A stretch of DNA of 64,000 nucleotides from Marivita sp003149565 (GTDB lineage: Bacteria > Pseudomonadota > Alphaproteobacteria > Rhodobacterales > Rhodobacteraceae), in NCBI RefSeq assembly GCF_965216415.1, contig NZ_CBDCFU010000002.1; one strand, given 5' to 3'. Position numbers and translations under genes: made by a program. Each line of letters begins with the position of its first letter. The first letter of the stretch is position 1. This document shows positions 25,209 to 33,500 of this stretch, in pieces. The notes beneath the pieces are model-generated. The model did not search any database, was not told where the DNA came from, and saw only the letters and a list, made by a program, of their open reading frames with translations.

Positions 25209-26906
25209 TCAGCCCCCCAGTTTCACGTTGTCGATGCCGACGATCCTGTCGTAGGCCCAGTAGAGCACCAGAACCACCACCAGCAAGATCGAACCCAAGG
25301 CAGCCGCAAGGCCCCAGTTCAGCGAGCTTGAAATGTGATAGGCGATCCGGTTCGAAATGAAGATACCCGATGTACCGCCCACGATTTCCGGCGTGATGTA
25401 GTAGCCGATCGACAGGATGAACACGAGGATCGAGCCCGCGCCGATTCCCGGCACCGATTGCGGGAAATAGACCCGCCAGAATGTCGTCCAGTTGGTCGCG
25501 CCAAGCGACTTGGCAGCGCGCACATAAGACGGCGGGATCGTCGACATGACCGAATACATCGGCAAGATCATGAACGGCAGCAGAATATGCGTCATGGCGA
25601 CAATCGTACCAAATTGGTTGTTGATCATCGTCAGACGCGCATCGTCGGCCACCATATCCAACCACACAAGGACATCATTGATCACCCCTTGCTGCTGCAA
25701 CATGACCTTCCATGCACTGGTCCGCACCAGAAGCGAGGTCCAGAAAGGCAGCAGCACAAGGATCATCAAAAGGTTCGCCTTGCTCGCCGGCAGGTTCGAC
25801 AGAAGGTACGCGATCGGATAGCCCAGCAGAATGCAGCTGAAGGTAATCACAAGGCTCATGAACATGGTGCGCTGGAACAGCAGACCATAGATCCGCTCGT
25901 CCTCGTCACGCAGCGCCGGGCCTTCAGCGGTTTTCTGCATGTCGATGGAGTTCAGGAAGTAGCCGGACGTGTAGGCCGGACTGTACATCTTGATGGTTTG
26001 CCAGATTTCCGGAGCGACCCAGTCCTCGTCAATCTCTTCAAACCCGTCGCGGAACGCAATTGTTTCGAAATCCGGGCTGGCGACGAGCTCATCCGCCGCT
26101 TGCAGCATGTCTGCACGCGGGCCTGTGTATCCGCTGACATCGTTCTCGGCGAGGTCCTGGTACAGCGCGGTGTGCACGACACTCCAGGGCTCTTCCTCCA
26201 ACGGGCTGTCGCCCTCTTCGGTCTGCATGAAACGTGCGAAGATTTCGTAGGCTTCAGCAGTGCGCGGCAGAAGATCGGAAATGTCCGAACGCACCTCAAA
26301 CTCGGGCATCGACCCATTGCCGTCCCAGGCCTCCTGCGCCGCAATCCAGTCCGGATCACCCATCAGTTCCGCCCAAGGACGCGCTTCGTCCCAGTTTTCG
26401 TCAAGATCTTCGAACTGATCGAGATAGACCTCGCCGATATCTTCAATACCACGGCCCGATTTCCGGAACAGCGAGGACGCGCCAGTCTGTTCGTAGTTCA
26501 GACGGGACCCCAACCGCGTATGTTCTTTGCGCTCGGCGGCGAAGAAAACGTCGTAATACGCCGCCTCAAACACCTCGTCACGCGGCAGTTCGCCAGATTC
26601 CGCGTCGTAATCGGCCAAAGCAACGACAGTACGCGGCAGCGTATCCCGAACGATCTGATTTTCGACCGAGCGGAACAACATGTCGCCAATCGGCGCGATA
26701 AAGCTTACGAGAACAAAGATCAAAAGCGGCGCGATCAACATCAGCGCCCGGAGCTTCTGTGCGCGCAGAGCCCGGTTCAGAGACCGTTTCAGTGGTGTCC
26801 CGTCCGCCGCCAGAACAGGGCCAGAATCGGCCTTGTCTGCCGCGCGCAGCGCGTTGTCGGGTGTCGGTCCCGTGATCTTGTCGGGTTCGGTTGCTGCGTC
26901 CGTCAT
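25209..26906 (-). CDS. ABC transporter permease, PotB-like, with large acidic periplasmic insertion
   Basis: A 565-residue inner-membrane permease; PotB-type proteins are usually about 280-420. After a polar N-terminus (1-50) comes TM1 (about 54-76, LMLIAPLLIFVLVSFIAPIGDML by position), then about 265 mainly polar and strongly acidic residues (about 80-345) before TM2. The rest is a normal permease with the EAA loop YVRAAKSLGATNWTTFWRVYFP (about 455-476). The inserted region contains many Asp, Glu, Trp and Tyr and should be periplasmic, facing the binding protein. It is co-transcribed with the DUF1330 gene before it and the PotC-like gene after it. Confidence 0.88.
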   Translation of the reverse strand: MTDAATEPDKITGPTPDNALRAADKADSGPVLAADGTPLKRSLNRALRAQKLRALMLIAPLLIFVLVSFIAPIGDMLFRSVENQIVRDTLPRTVVALADYDAESGELPRDEVFEAAYYDVFFAAERKEHTRLGSRLNYEQTGASSLFRKSGRGIEDIGEVYLDQFEDLDENWDEARPWAELMGDPDWIAAQEAWDGNGSMPEFEVRSDISDLLPRTAEAYEIFARFMQTEEGDSPLEEEPWSVVHTALYQDLAENDVSGYTGPRADMLQAADELVASPDFETIAFRDGFEEIDEDWVAPEIWQTIKMYSPAYTSGYFLNSIDMQKTAEGPALRDEDERIYGLLFQRTMFMSLVITFSCILLGYPIAYLLSNLPASKANLLMILVLLPFWTSLLVRTSAWKVMLQQQGVINDVLVWLDMVADDARLTMINNQFGTIVAMTHILLPFMILPMYSVMSTIPPSYVRAAKSLGATNWTTFWRVYFPQSVPGIGAGSILVFILSIGYYITPEIVGGTSGIFISNRIAYHISSSLNWGLAAALGSILLVVVLVLYWAYDRIVGIDNVKLGG

Positions 26907-26909
26907 GGC

Positions 26910-27197
26910 TCAGGTGCCCTCGACTAGAATGATTGTGCTTGTCGCGGTGCGCCGGCGAATCTCTGCGACCTCCTGATAGGCGGGGTCGTGATACGCGCGC
27001 TTCGCTGTCTCGAAATCTTGGAATTCTATGACGACATGGCGATTTTGCGTCTCGCCTTCCATCGTCTCGGACTGTCCACCCCGGACAATGAATTTGGCAC
27101 CGTAACTCTCAAGGATCGGCGTATCGCGCTCGATATATTCCTTGTAGGCTTCGGGGGCGTTCACGGTGATATGGCCAATGATATAGCCTTTGGGCAT
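26910..27197 (-). CDS. DUF1330 family protein
   Basis: A 95-residue single-domain protein with the DUF1330 pattern: KGYIIGHITVNAPEAYKEYI at the N-terminus and VVIEFQDFETAKRAYHDPAYQEV (about 54-76) near the end. The fold is a ferredoxin-like dimeric alpha/beta barrel; no enzymatic function is established for the family. It lies between the binding-protein gene and the PotB-like permease, 3 bp from the latter, so it is part of the importer operon and may act on the imported compound. Confidence 0.9.
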   Translation of the reverse strand: MPKGYIIGHITVNAPEAYKEYIERDTPILESYGAKFIVRGGQSETMEGETQNRHVVIEFQDFETAKRAYHDPAYQEVAEIRRRTATSTIILVEGT

Positions 27198-27216
27198 GAA
27201 ACTGTCCTTCTGGTGC

Positions 27217-27241
27217 GGGATGGGCCACGCAGGCCCATCCC
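27217..27241 (-). terminator. Intercistronic hairpin after the binding-protein gene
   Basis: A 10-bp perfect stem (GGGATGGGCC with GGCCCATCCC) and 5-nt loop, 15 bp past the binding-protein stop. No U-tract follows, so it more likely protects the upstream mRNA or attenuates than fully terminates. This would raise binding protein relative to permeases. Confidence 0.65.
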
Positions 27242-27256
27242 AAAGCCGTTAAAGGC

Positions 27257-28375
27257 TTATTGTGCCAACCACGCCTGGAACTTCGCGTCGATATCGTCGC
27301 GATAGTCAGCCCAGAACTCGTAGTTGTAGAGGAACGTGTTCTGCGCGTTGTTCGGATCAGTCGGCATATGCGGTGCCATTTCGATGCCGAGCTCAGCGTG
27401 CGTGGAAACCAGCGGTGCCGAGGATTCACGTGCCGGACCATACGAAATGTACTTGGCCTGATCCGCCAGACGCTGGGTATCTGTCGCGAAACGGACAAAG
27501 TCCTTCACGCGGGCCAGACGATCTTCCGGAAGACCTTCCGGGATGATCCAGCCGTCAAGGTCGAACACCTGTGCGTCCCACATCATGGCAACCGGCTGAT
27601 CCTGCTCTTCGATCACGCTGAACAGACGACCATTGTAGGTCGAGCCCATGAAGATCTCGCCATCGGCCAGAAGCTGCGGCGTGTCAGCACCGGCAGACCA
27701 CCAGATCACTTCGTCCTTGATGGTGTCGAGCTTGGCCAGAGCCTGGTCCTGTCCTTCGTCGGTTTCCAGAACGTCGTAGACGTCTTCCTTGGCCACGCCA
27801 TCACACAGCAGCGCCCATTCCATGTTGTTGATCGGACGCTTTTCCAGCGCGCGCTTGCCCGGATAGGTTTCCAGATCGAAGACCGAGCAGATGTCGGACG
27901 GCGCATCGGCGCCTTCCGGAACCATGTCGGTGCGGTAGCCGAAGGTGGTCGAGTACACGATCTGCGGAATAAAGCAGTCGGATACGATCAGATCACCGAA
28001 GTCATCGCTGGCATCGGTCCCGTCGGGCGCCGGAGCAAGCAGCTCGTCGTGATCGACCTCCATCGCCAGGCCCTCGTCACACAGACGGATCGCGTCAGAC
28101 GCAACAACGTCCACGAGGTCCCAGGTGATGTTGCCAGCTTCATTCATCGCGCGCAGCTTTGCAACGGCTTCAGCCGAGCTTTCGTCCCATGTGGCCGAGA
28201 CACCTTCGTTCATTGCGACGTAAGGCTCGACATAGGCGTTCTGCTGCGATTCCTGATAGGCACCGCCCCAGCTGACCAGAGTCATGCTGTCCGCCATGCC
28301 ATGACCGGCGGCGTATGCACCTGCAGCGGCAACGGTCAATGCGCTGGTCGCCAAAAGTGTTTTAGACAGTCTCAT
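27257..28375 (-). CDS. ABC transporter periplasmic binding protein, PotD-like
   Basis: A 372-residue extracellular solute-binding protein (family 1, spermidine/putrescine type). A signal peptide is clear (MRLSKTLLATSALTVAAAG, cleavage near AYA-AGH, residues 21-23). The mature protein starts with LVSWGGAYQESQQNAYVEPY, the usual first strand of this family. DVVASDAIRLCDEG and the WWSAGADTPQLLADGE region form the ligand cleft. GGGAGAATATGA precedes the start. It is the second gene of the importer operon. Precise polyamine specificity is inference. Confidence 0.9.
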   Translation of the reverse strand: MRLSKTLLATSALTVAAAGAYAAGHGMADSMTLVSWGGAYQESQQNAYVEPYVAMNEGVSATWDESSAEAVAKLRAMNEAGNITWDLVDVVASDAIRLCDEGLAMEVDHDELLAPAPDGTDASDDFGDLIVSDCFIPQIVYSTTFGYRTDMVPEGADAPSDICSVFDLETYPGKRALEKRPINNMEWALLCDGVAKEDVYDVLETDEGQDQALAKLDTIKDEVIWWSAGADTPQLLADGEIFMGSTYNGRLFSVIEEQDQPVAMMWDAQVFDLDGWIIPEGLPEDRLARVKDFVRFATDTQRLADQAKYISYGPARESSAPLVSTHAELGIEMAPHMPTDPNNAQNTFLYNYEFWADYRDDIDAKFQAWLAQ

Positions 28376-28452
28376 TCATATTCTCCCGTTTCGACCCGCT
28401 TATGACACATGGCGCTGGCGGTCGGGCCGACCCAGCCACGCCTGTAATGACA

Positions 28453-28473
28453 CGGGGACGTTGTCCGTCCCCG
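28453..28473 (-). terminator. Intercistronic hairpin between the ATPase and binding-protein genes
   Basis: A 7-bp stem (CGGGGAC with GTCCCCG) and 7-nt loop, about 12 bp after the ATPase stop, without a U-tract. Likely an mRNA stabiliser or partial attenuator inside the operon. Confidence 0.5.
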
Positions 28474-28484
28474 CGGCAATTCCG

Positions 28485-29615
28485 TTACTTGGGCGCGTCC
28501 AACGCGCGGCAGTCATCGGGCAGCCACCCGATTTCGATCTGCGTGCCCGGCTCAAGACGCACCTGGTCCGGTGCGTTCCGGGTCTTGATGACAAACTCAT
28601 CGTTGCCCGCAACCCGAAGGCGAGTCCGGAAGATGTCACCCATATAGATAAACTCAAGCACTTCCGCCTTGAGCGTGTGCGCGCCTTCCTGAAGACGATC
28701 CTTGTTGATCTCGACGCGCTCTGGCCGGATCGAGACACGGGTGCGTTCACCGACCTCGCTGACATTAACCGGCTTCGCGTCTATCAGGCCGCCATCGTCC
28801 AGTTGCACGAGACAATGATCGCCCTTGATCTCACGGACAACGCCTTCAAGCGTGTTATTTTCACCAATGAACTGCGCAACAAAGCTGTTCTTGGGCGCTT
28901 CATACAATTCATCTGGAGGAGCAAGCTGCTGGATACGCCCATCGTCAAACACCGCGACGCGGTCCGACATGGTCAGCGCTTCCGTCTGGTCGTGGGTCAC
29001 GTAGACCACGGTAATGCCAAGACGGTGCGCGAGGTGCGTGATCTCGAACTGCATCTTCTCTCGCAGCTGTTTGTCCAACGCGCCCAGCGGTTCATCCATC
29101 AGAACCAATTCGGGCTCGAACACCAGCGCCCGGGCCAACGCGATCCGCTGCTGCTGACCACCCGACAGCTGGGCTGGACGGCGACCACCAAAGGCCCCCA
29201 TCTCCACCATATCCAGCGCGCGTTTGACCTTGGCTTCACGATCCGATTTGCCCATGTTGCGGACCTCGAGCGGAAAGCTGAGGTTCTCGGCAATCGTCAT
29301 GTGCGGGAACAACGCGTAGTTCTGGAACACCATCCCGATGCCGCGCTTATGCGGCGGAATGTTGTTGATGGGCTTGCCATCCAACCGAATGTCCCCATGC
29401 GTGGCGGTCTCAAATCCCGCCAACATCATCAGACAGGTGGTCTTCCCCGATCCCGATGGCCCGAGCATCGTAAGAAACTCGCCCTTCGGCATGGTAAGGT
29501 TAAGGTCTTTTACGACAAGCTGAACGCCGTCGTAGCTCTTTTGCACTCGTTCAAATTCGACGAACGCGTCACTGTTTGACGTGTCGGGCAAAAACGAACT
29601 CCCTGTTTTGTCCAC
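28485..29615 (-). CDS. ABC transporter ATP-binding protein, PotA-like
   Basis: ATPase of the spermidine/putrescine-type importer, first gene of the operon. The nucleotide-binding domain (about 20-250) has Walker A GPSGSGKTT, Q-loop FQNYALFPHMT, signature LSGGQQQRIALARAL, Walker B LVLMDEPLGALD and switch THDQTEAL. A C-terminal TOBE domain follows (about 290-370). The start is uncertain: the frame opens at a GTG at 29672, but another GTG at 29615 (376 residues) gives a more usual N-terminus; neither has a strong ribosome binding site. Genes for binding protein, DUF1330 and both permeases follow. Confidence 0.88.
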   Translation of the reverse strand: MDKTGSSFLPDTSNSDAFVEFERVQKSYDGVQLVVKDLNLTMPKGEFLTMLGPSGSGKTTCLMMLAGFETATHGDIRLDGKPINNIPPHKRGIGMVFQNYALFPHMTIAENLSFPLEVRNMGKSDREAKVKRALDMVEMGAFGGRRPAQLSGGQQQRIALARALVFEPELVLMDEPLGALDKQLREKMQFEITHLAHRLGITVVYVTHDQTEALTMSDRVAVFDDGRIQQLAPPDELYEAPKNSFVAQFIGENNTLEGVVREIKGDHCLVQLDDGGLIDAKPVNVSEVGERTRVSIRPERVEINKDRLQEGAHTLKAEVLEFIYMGDIFRTRLRVAGNDEFVIKTRNAPDQVRLEPGTQIEIGWLPDDCRALDAPK

Positions 29616-30080
29616 GGATTTGTTCCGTTTGTCGTAGTAAACTAAATCGCGTTGCGATGCGCTTTGCAACACGGTTGCCCACGTTTCGCCAAAAACGCAC
29701 GGTTTGCGGGAAATTTGGGCATTTGTTGACGCCTTCTTCGGGAAAAAAGCCTGCGACAGAAGCTTTTTTGGACCAATCGCTCAAAACAACTTGGGTCACT
29801 TGGGCTCTATATCCTGAAAAACATGCACGCCTGAGGACAAAGAAGACAGAGTCGCCGCAGACCGTGTTGGCGATTCGCGACCCTTTGTGCATCAAAAGGG
29901 CCACGCTCACGCGCCTCGATTAAGGACGCACGGCGGACCCGATCTGTTGGGCGCTGGCACCCATCCAGAGACAATACCTGCTTTTTGCTAAGGATTGGCC
30001 ACAATCCAGTCAAACTCGACTTCTAAACAGAATGGAAACCAACCCGTGCAAATGCTGAACGGGCGCAACTTGGGGCTTCC
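29616..30080. other. Gene-poor divergent region between the importer operon and kpsT
   Basis: About 465 bp with no convincing coding frame. It holds promoters for two divergent units and a terminator-like hairpin at 29743-29769. Open frames on either strand (for example 29576-29923 plus) lack ribosome binding sites and recognisable domains. Confidence 0.5.
29743..29769 (-). terminator. Terminator-like hairpin in the leader of the importer operon
   Basis: AAAAAAGC pairs with GCTTTTTT around CTG-CGA-CAG, giving a hairpin flanked by an A-run and a T-run on both strands. It lies about 130-150 bp upstream of the ATPase start. It may be an attenuator or the end of a small transcript. Its direction of action is not certain. 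Confidence 0.55.
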
Positions 30081-30740
30081 ATGCTTGAATTTGACAGTGT
30101 GAGCAAATCGTTCTGGACGGGGTCGCACCGCAAGGTGATCCTGGATCGGGCATCGTTCCAGGTCGAGTTGGGGCAGTCGCTGGGGATTTTGGCGCCCAAT
30201 GGCACCGGCAAGACCACACTGATCAAGATGATGGCCGGTCTGGAAAAGCCCGATGAGGGGGAGATCCGCAAGACCAGCCGGGTGTCCTTTCCGCTGGGCT
30301 TCATGGGCGGTGTCGTGACCAAGCACACCGCGATGGAGAACTCCCGCTTCATTGCCCGGCTTTACGGGCTCGATCCCGATTATGTCGAGGCATACTGCCG
30401 CTGGCTCTGCGATCTGGGGGAATATTTCGACCAGCCGCTGGGCACCTATTCCTCGGGCATGCGGGCGCGGTTCACCTTTGCGCTCATGCTGGCGCTCGAT
30501 TTCGACATCTATCTCGTGGACGAGGGCATGCCCACCTACACGGATGTGGAATTCAACCGGAAGGCGGGCGATATTCTCGCCGAGCGGCTGCGCACCACCA
30601 CCATGATCATCGTCTCTCACCAACCCGAAACGCTGGCGCGATTTGTCAGCAAGGCCGCTGTCCTGATGGACGGCCAATTGCACATGTTCGACAGCCTCGA
30701 AGAAGCGAAACAGCTCTATGACTACGAAACCCAAGGCTAA
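30081..30740 (+). CDS. Capsule polysaccharide export ATPase, KpsT-like
   Basis: A 219-residue ABC ATPase of the polysaccharide/teichoic-acid export type. Walker A is GILAPNGTGKTTL (about 38-50, with Ala in place of the more usual Gly before Pro), the signature LGTYSSGMRARFTFAL (about 133-148) is the KpsT/Wzt form, and Walker B is IYLVDEGMP. It would energise export of a capsular polysaccharide across the inner membrane with a KpsM-type permease, which is not encoded here. It overlaps the next gene by 23 bp. Codon use is markedly G+C-rich here and in the next gene. Confidence 0.9.
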   Translation: MLEFDSVSKSFWTGSHRKVILDRASFQVELGQSLGILAPNGTGKTTLIKMMAGLEKPDEGEIRKTSRVSFPLGFMGGVVTKHTAMENSRFIARLYGLDPDYVEAYCRWLCDLGEYFDQPLGTYSSGMRARFTFALMLALDFDIYLVDEGMPTYTDVEFNRKAGDILAERLRTTTMIIVSHQPETLARFVSKAAVLMDGQLHMFDSLEEAKQLYDYETQG

Positions 30741-32340
30741 ACGCTTTCGCATCCGCCGCAGCGAGCCGGGCCCCGGTGCCAGCCATATGGCAACCGCGGG
30801 CCTTGCCGCAGGACCATCGACTGCCGCAGCGTCCGAAGCGCCGCAACCGCGCATGCCAAGGCACGCTGACGGCGGCGTCGAACAGGCCCTATCGGACATT
30901 CGCGACGAAGGGCTCACGGGTCGCCAGCTCCGCATGGCGCGGCGGATCGCGCAGAAGCACGGGCTTGAGCCAAACTCCGACTTCGAAGCGGTCTACCTGC
31001 TGCGCCTGCGCGGCATCGACCCGTTTCAGCGGGAAAATGCGCTGGACCTGATGGTGCCAGCGAACGCGCAGGCACCATCCAAGCCCAAGACACCACCTGC
31101 CGCAACGCCGCGCATGGCCGCGCCGCAATTGCCGCAAACCACGGATGCTGGGCCCCAGACGCTTCCCGCGACGGACGCGCGCAGCCCGGCGGAGCGGCGT
31201 CAGCAGGAGATCATGCAAATCCAGAAGGACATGGCGCGCCGCCGCCGCCGCCGCATGCGCATGCTCTTTGCCCGGCTGGCCGCTTTCGTGCTTTTGCCCA
31301 CCATCGTCGCAGGCTGGTACTTTTTCACCCTCGCCACCCCGATGTATGCCTCGAAATCCGAGTTCCTCATCCTCAAGGCCGAATCCGGCGGCGGCGCCAT
31401 GGGCGGGCTCTTCTCGGGCACGCAATTCGCCACCAATCAGGATGCCATCGCGGTGCAGAGCTATCTCACCTCGAAAGACGCCATGCTGCGGCTGAACGAG
31501 GACGAGGGCTTTCAGGCGCATTTCTCGCAGCCCGACATCGACCCGCTCCACCGGCTCGACCCTGACGCCACCGCCGAGGACATGTACAAGCTCTACAAGA
31601 AATACGTCCAGATCGGCTATGACCCGACCGAGGGCGTGATCCGCATGGAGGTGGCCGCCGCCAATCCGCAGGTCGCCGCGGATTTCTCAACCGCGCTCAT
31701 TGGCTATGCCGAGGAACGTGTCGACAACCTCTCGGCCCGCAAGCGCGAGAACGCGGTCAAGGATGCCCAGCTGGGTCTCGAAGAGGCGGAACAGGCCCGC
31801 CGCGTTGCGCAGGAAAAGCTGGTGCGCCTGCAACAGGACAGCGCCGTGCTCGACCCCCGCGCCCGCATCGGCGCGCTGCAGGCCCGCATCGAAGCGGTCG
31901 AAACCCAGCTGCAGGAAAAGAACCTGCAATTGCAGGCACTGCTCGACAATGCCCGCCCCAACCGCAGCCGCGTCGAAGGGGTCGAGGCCGATATCCGTCG
32001 TCTCGAAGCGCTCAAGGCCGAGATCAACACCGAGATGACCGCCGAAAGCGAAGGCGCAGGCTCGCTGGCTGAAACCGCCGTACAGATCCAGCTCGCCGAG
32101 GCCGACCTCGCCACCCGCGACATGATGCTGGCCGCCGCCCTCGAACGGCTCGACCAGGCCCGCCGCGACGCCGACAGCCAGGCCCGCTACCTGACCACCT
32201 CGGTCTACCCCCTCGCCGCGCAGGACCCAAGCTACCCCCGCGCCTTCGAAAACACGCTGCTCACCTTCCTCGTCTTCTCAGGCATCTACCTCCTCATCTC
32301 CCTCACCGCGTCCATCCACAGAGAACAAGTCGCGAATTGA
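30718..32340 (+). CDS. Capsule polysaccharide export inner-membrane protein, KpsE/Wzz-like
   Basis: A 540-residue polysaccharide co-polymerase-type protein. A proline- and alanine-rich cytoplasmic part (1-170) includes a helical segment EGLTGRQLRMARRIAQKHGLEP (about 65-86), then an Arg-rich stop (RRRRRRMRM, about 175-183, encoded by a CGC/CCG repeat). TM1 spans about 186-207, followed by a long periplasmic domain with coiled coil (about 330-495), and TM2 (about 510-530). This is the layout of KpsE/BexC. It lies downstream of and overlaps the KpsT-like gene. A paired palindrome follows 7 bp after its stop. Confidence 0.87.
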   Translation: MTTKPKAKRFRIRRSEPGPGASHMATAGLAAGPSTAAASEAPQPRMPRHADGGVEQALSDIRDEGLTGRQLRMARRIAQKHGLEPNSDFEAVYLLRLRGIDPFQRENALDLMVPANAQAPSKPKTPPAATPRMAAPQLPQTTDAGPQTLPATDARSPAERRQQEIMQIQKDMARRRRRRMRMLFARLAAFVLLPTIVAGWYFFTLATPMYASKSEFLILKAESGGGAMGGLFSGTQFATNQDAIAVQSYLTSKDAMLRLNEDEGFQAHFSQPDIDPLHRLDPDATAEDMYKLYKKYVQIGYDPTEGVIRMEVAAANPQVAADFSTALIGYAEERVDNLSARKRENAVKDAQLGLEEAEQARRVAQEKLVRLQQDSAVLDPRARIGALQARIEAVETQLQEKNLQLQALLDNARPNRSRVEGVEADIRRLEALKAEINTEMTAESEGAGSLAETAVQIQLAEADLATRDMMLAAALERLDQARRDADSQARYLTTSVYPLAAQDPSYPRAFENTLLTFLVFSGIYLLISLTASIHREQVAN

Positions 32341-32346
32341 GCGGAG

Positions 32347-32388
32347 GCGGAGCGTCGACGCTCCGCGAAACCGCGTCGGCGCGGTTTC
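32347..32388. repeat. Paired palindromic repeat, locus A
   Basis: Two abutting palindromes. The first is a perfect 20-bp palindrome centred on GCGTCGACGC (32347-32366); the second (32367-32388) has 9-bp arms GAAACCGCG/CGCGGTTTC around TCGG. It starts 7 bp after the KpsE-like stop. See loci at 34934, 40042 and 49299. Confidence 0.85.
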
Positions 32389-32487
32389 AGCCGGACCATG
32401 CCGCAGGTGCAAACTGACACAGGTGACAACCCGGGTCGCGCGCCCTATAAAGCGCGCGACCCGATTTTGGCAGAGCAGAGGCCCCAC

Positions 32488-33408
32488 ATGACAACCCTCG
32501 TTTTCGGACATAAATCCCCCGACACCGACAGCACCGGAAGCCCGATCATCTGGGCCTGGTATCTCACCCAGATCAAAGGCGAAGACGCCAAGCCGGTCCT
32601 CCTGGGAGAGCCCAACACCGAAGCCGCGTTTGTGCTCAAGCACTGGGGCCTCGACATGCCCGAGATCATCTCGACCGTAGACGCCGACCAGCCGGTCGTG
32701 ATCGTGGACACCAACAACCCGGCCGAACTGCCCGACGCAATCAACAGCGCCGACATCCGCGCGATCATCGACCACCACAAACTGGTGGGCGGCCTGGAAA
32801 CCAAAGGCCCGATCGACATCCGCATCGAACCCGTCGCCTGCACCGCCACCATCATGTGGAAGATGATCGGAGACGACCTCGCCCAGGCCCCGCGCGGCAT
32901 CAAGGGCGCGATGTTGTCATGCATCCTCAGCGACACGCTGGAATTCCGCTCCCCGACAACCACGCAGGAAGATAAAGCCATCGCCCACGCGCTCGCGGAG
33001 GAACTTGGCGTGTCGATCCCCGACTTCGCCGGTGAGCTGTTCGCAGCGAAATCCGACGTGTCGGCCTTCTCCGACGCTGAACTGCTGCGCATGGACAGCA
33101 AGGAGTACGAGGTAGAGGGCACCAAATTCCGCGTGTCCGTGCTTGAAACCACTGCGCCGAAAATGGTGCTCGATCGCAAGGACAACCTGATGGCCTCCAT
33201 GACGGATGTGGCCAAGGAGGATGGCGTCGATCAGGTGCTCCTCTTTGTCGTGGACATCCTCAACGAGGAAGCCACCATGCTGATCCCGAACGACCTGACC
33301 AAAACCGTCGCCGAGAAAAGCTTTGCGGCCACCGTGTCTGGCGACACAGTGGTTCTGCCCGGCATCATGAGCCGCAAGAAGCAGATCATCCCGAACCTCA
33401 CGCTCTGA
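32488..33408 (+). CDS. ppaC: Manganese-dependent (family II) inorganic pyrophosphatase
   Basis: Hydrolyses pyrophosphate in the cytoplasm. The 306-residue DHH-family protein has FGHKSPDTDS (about 6-15, metal-binding His and Asp), VVDTNNPAELP, AIIDHHKLVGG (the DHH motif, about 92-102) and the DHHA2 C-terminal domain ending with SRKKQIIPNL (SRKKQ substrate-binding motif). I chose the ATG at 32488, where the family alignment begins; the frame opens 30 codons earlier within non-coding sequence. It ends in a good terminator. Confidence 0.95.
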   Translation: MTTLVFGHKSPDTDSTGSPIIWAWYLTQIKGEDAKPVLLGEPNTEAAFVLKHWGLDMPEIISTVDADQPVVIVDTNNPAELPDAINSADIRAIIDHHKLVGGLETKGPIDIRIEPVACTATIMWKMIGDDLAQAPRGIKGAMLSCILSDTLEFRSPTTTQEDKAIAHALAEELGVSIPDFAGELFAAKSDVSAFSDAELLRMDSKEYEVEGTKFRVSVLETTAPKMVLDRKDNLMASMTDVAKEDGVDQVLLFVVDILNEEATMLIPNDLTKTVAEKSFAATVSGDTVVLPGIMSRKKQIIPNLTL

Positions 33409-33436
33409 ACCAATCGGACCTTGTAGCGTTTTCGAG

Positions 33437-33461
33437 GGGGTGCTGGACGGCACCCCTTTTT
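33437..33461 (+). terminator. Rho-independent terminator of ppaC
   Basis: A 7-bp stem GGGGTGC/GCACCCC with a 6-nt loop, followed by TTTTT, about 29 bp after the ppaC stop codon. Confidence 0.85.
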
Positions 33462-33500
33462 CATGTGACCAAAGACCATAACCGCTCAGAAAGACGCACC

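Noticed and set aside
25335..26927. 530-codon open frame opposite the PotB-like permease
   Set aside because: Low-complexity basic translation without family features; a shadow of the permease gene.
27260..28405. 381-codon open frame opposite the PotD-like gene
   Set aside because: No ribosome binding site or domain, and the opposite strand has a signal peptide and a clear family match.
31238..31256. CGC/CCG trinucleotide run
   Set aside because: It simply encodes the Arg-rich membrane stop of the KpsE-like protein; not a separate repeat element.
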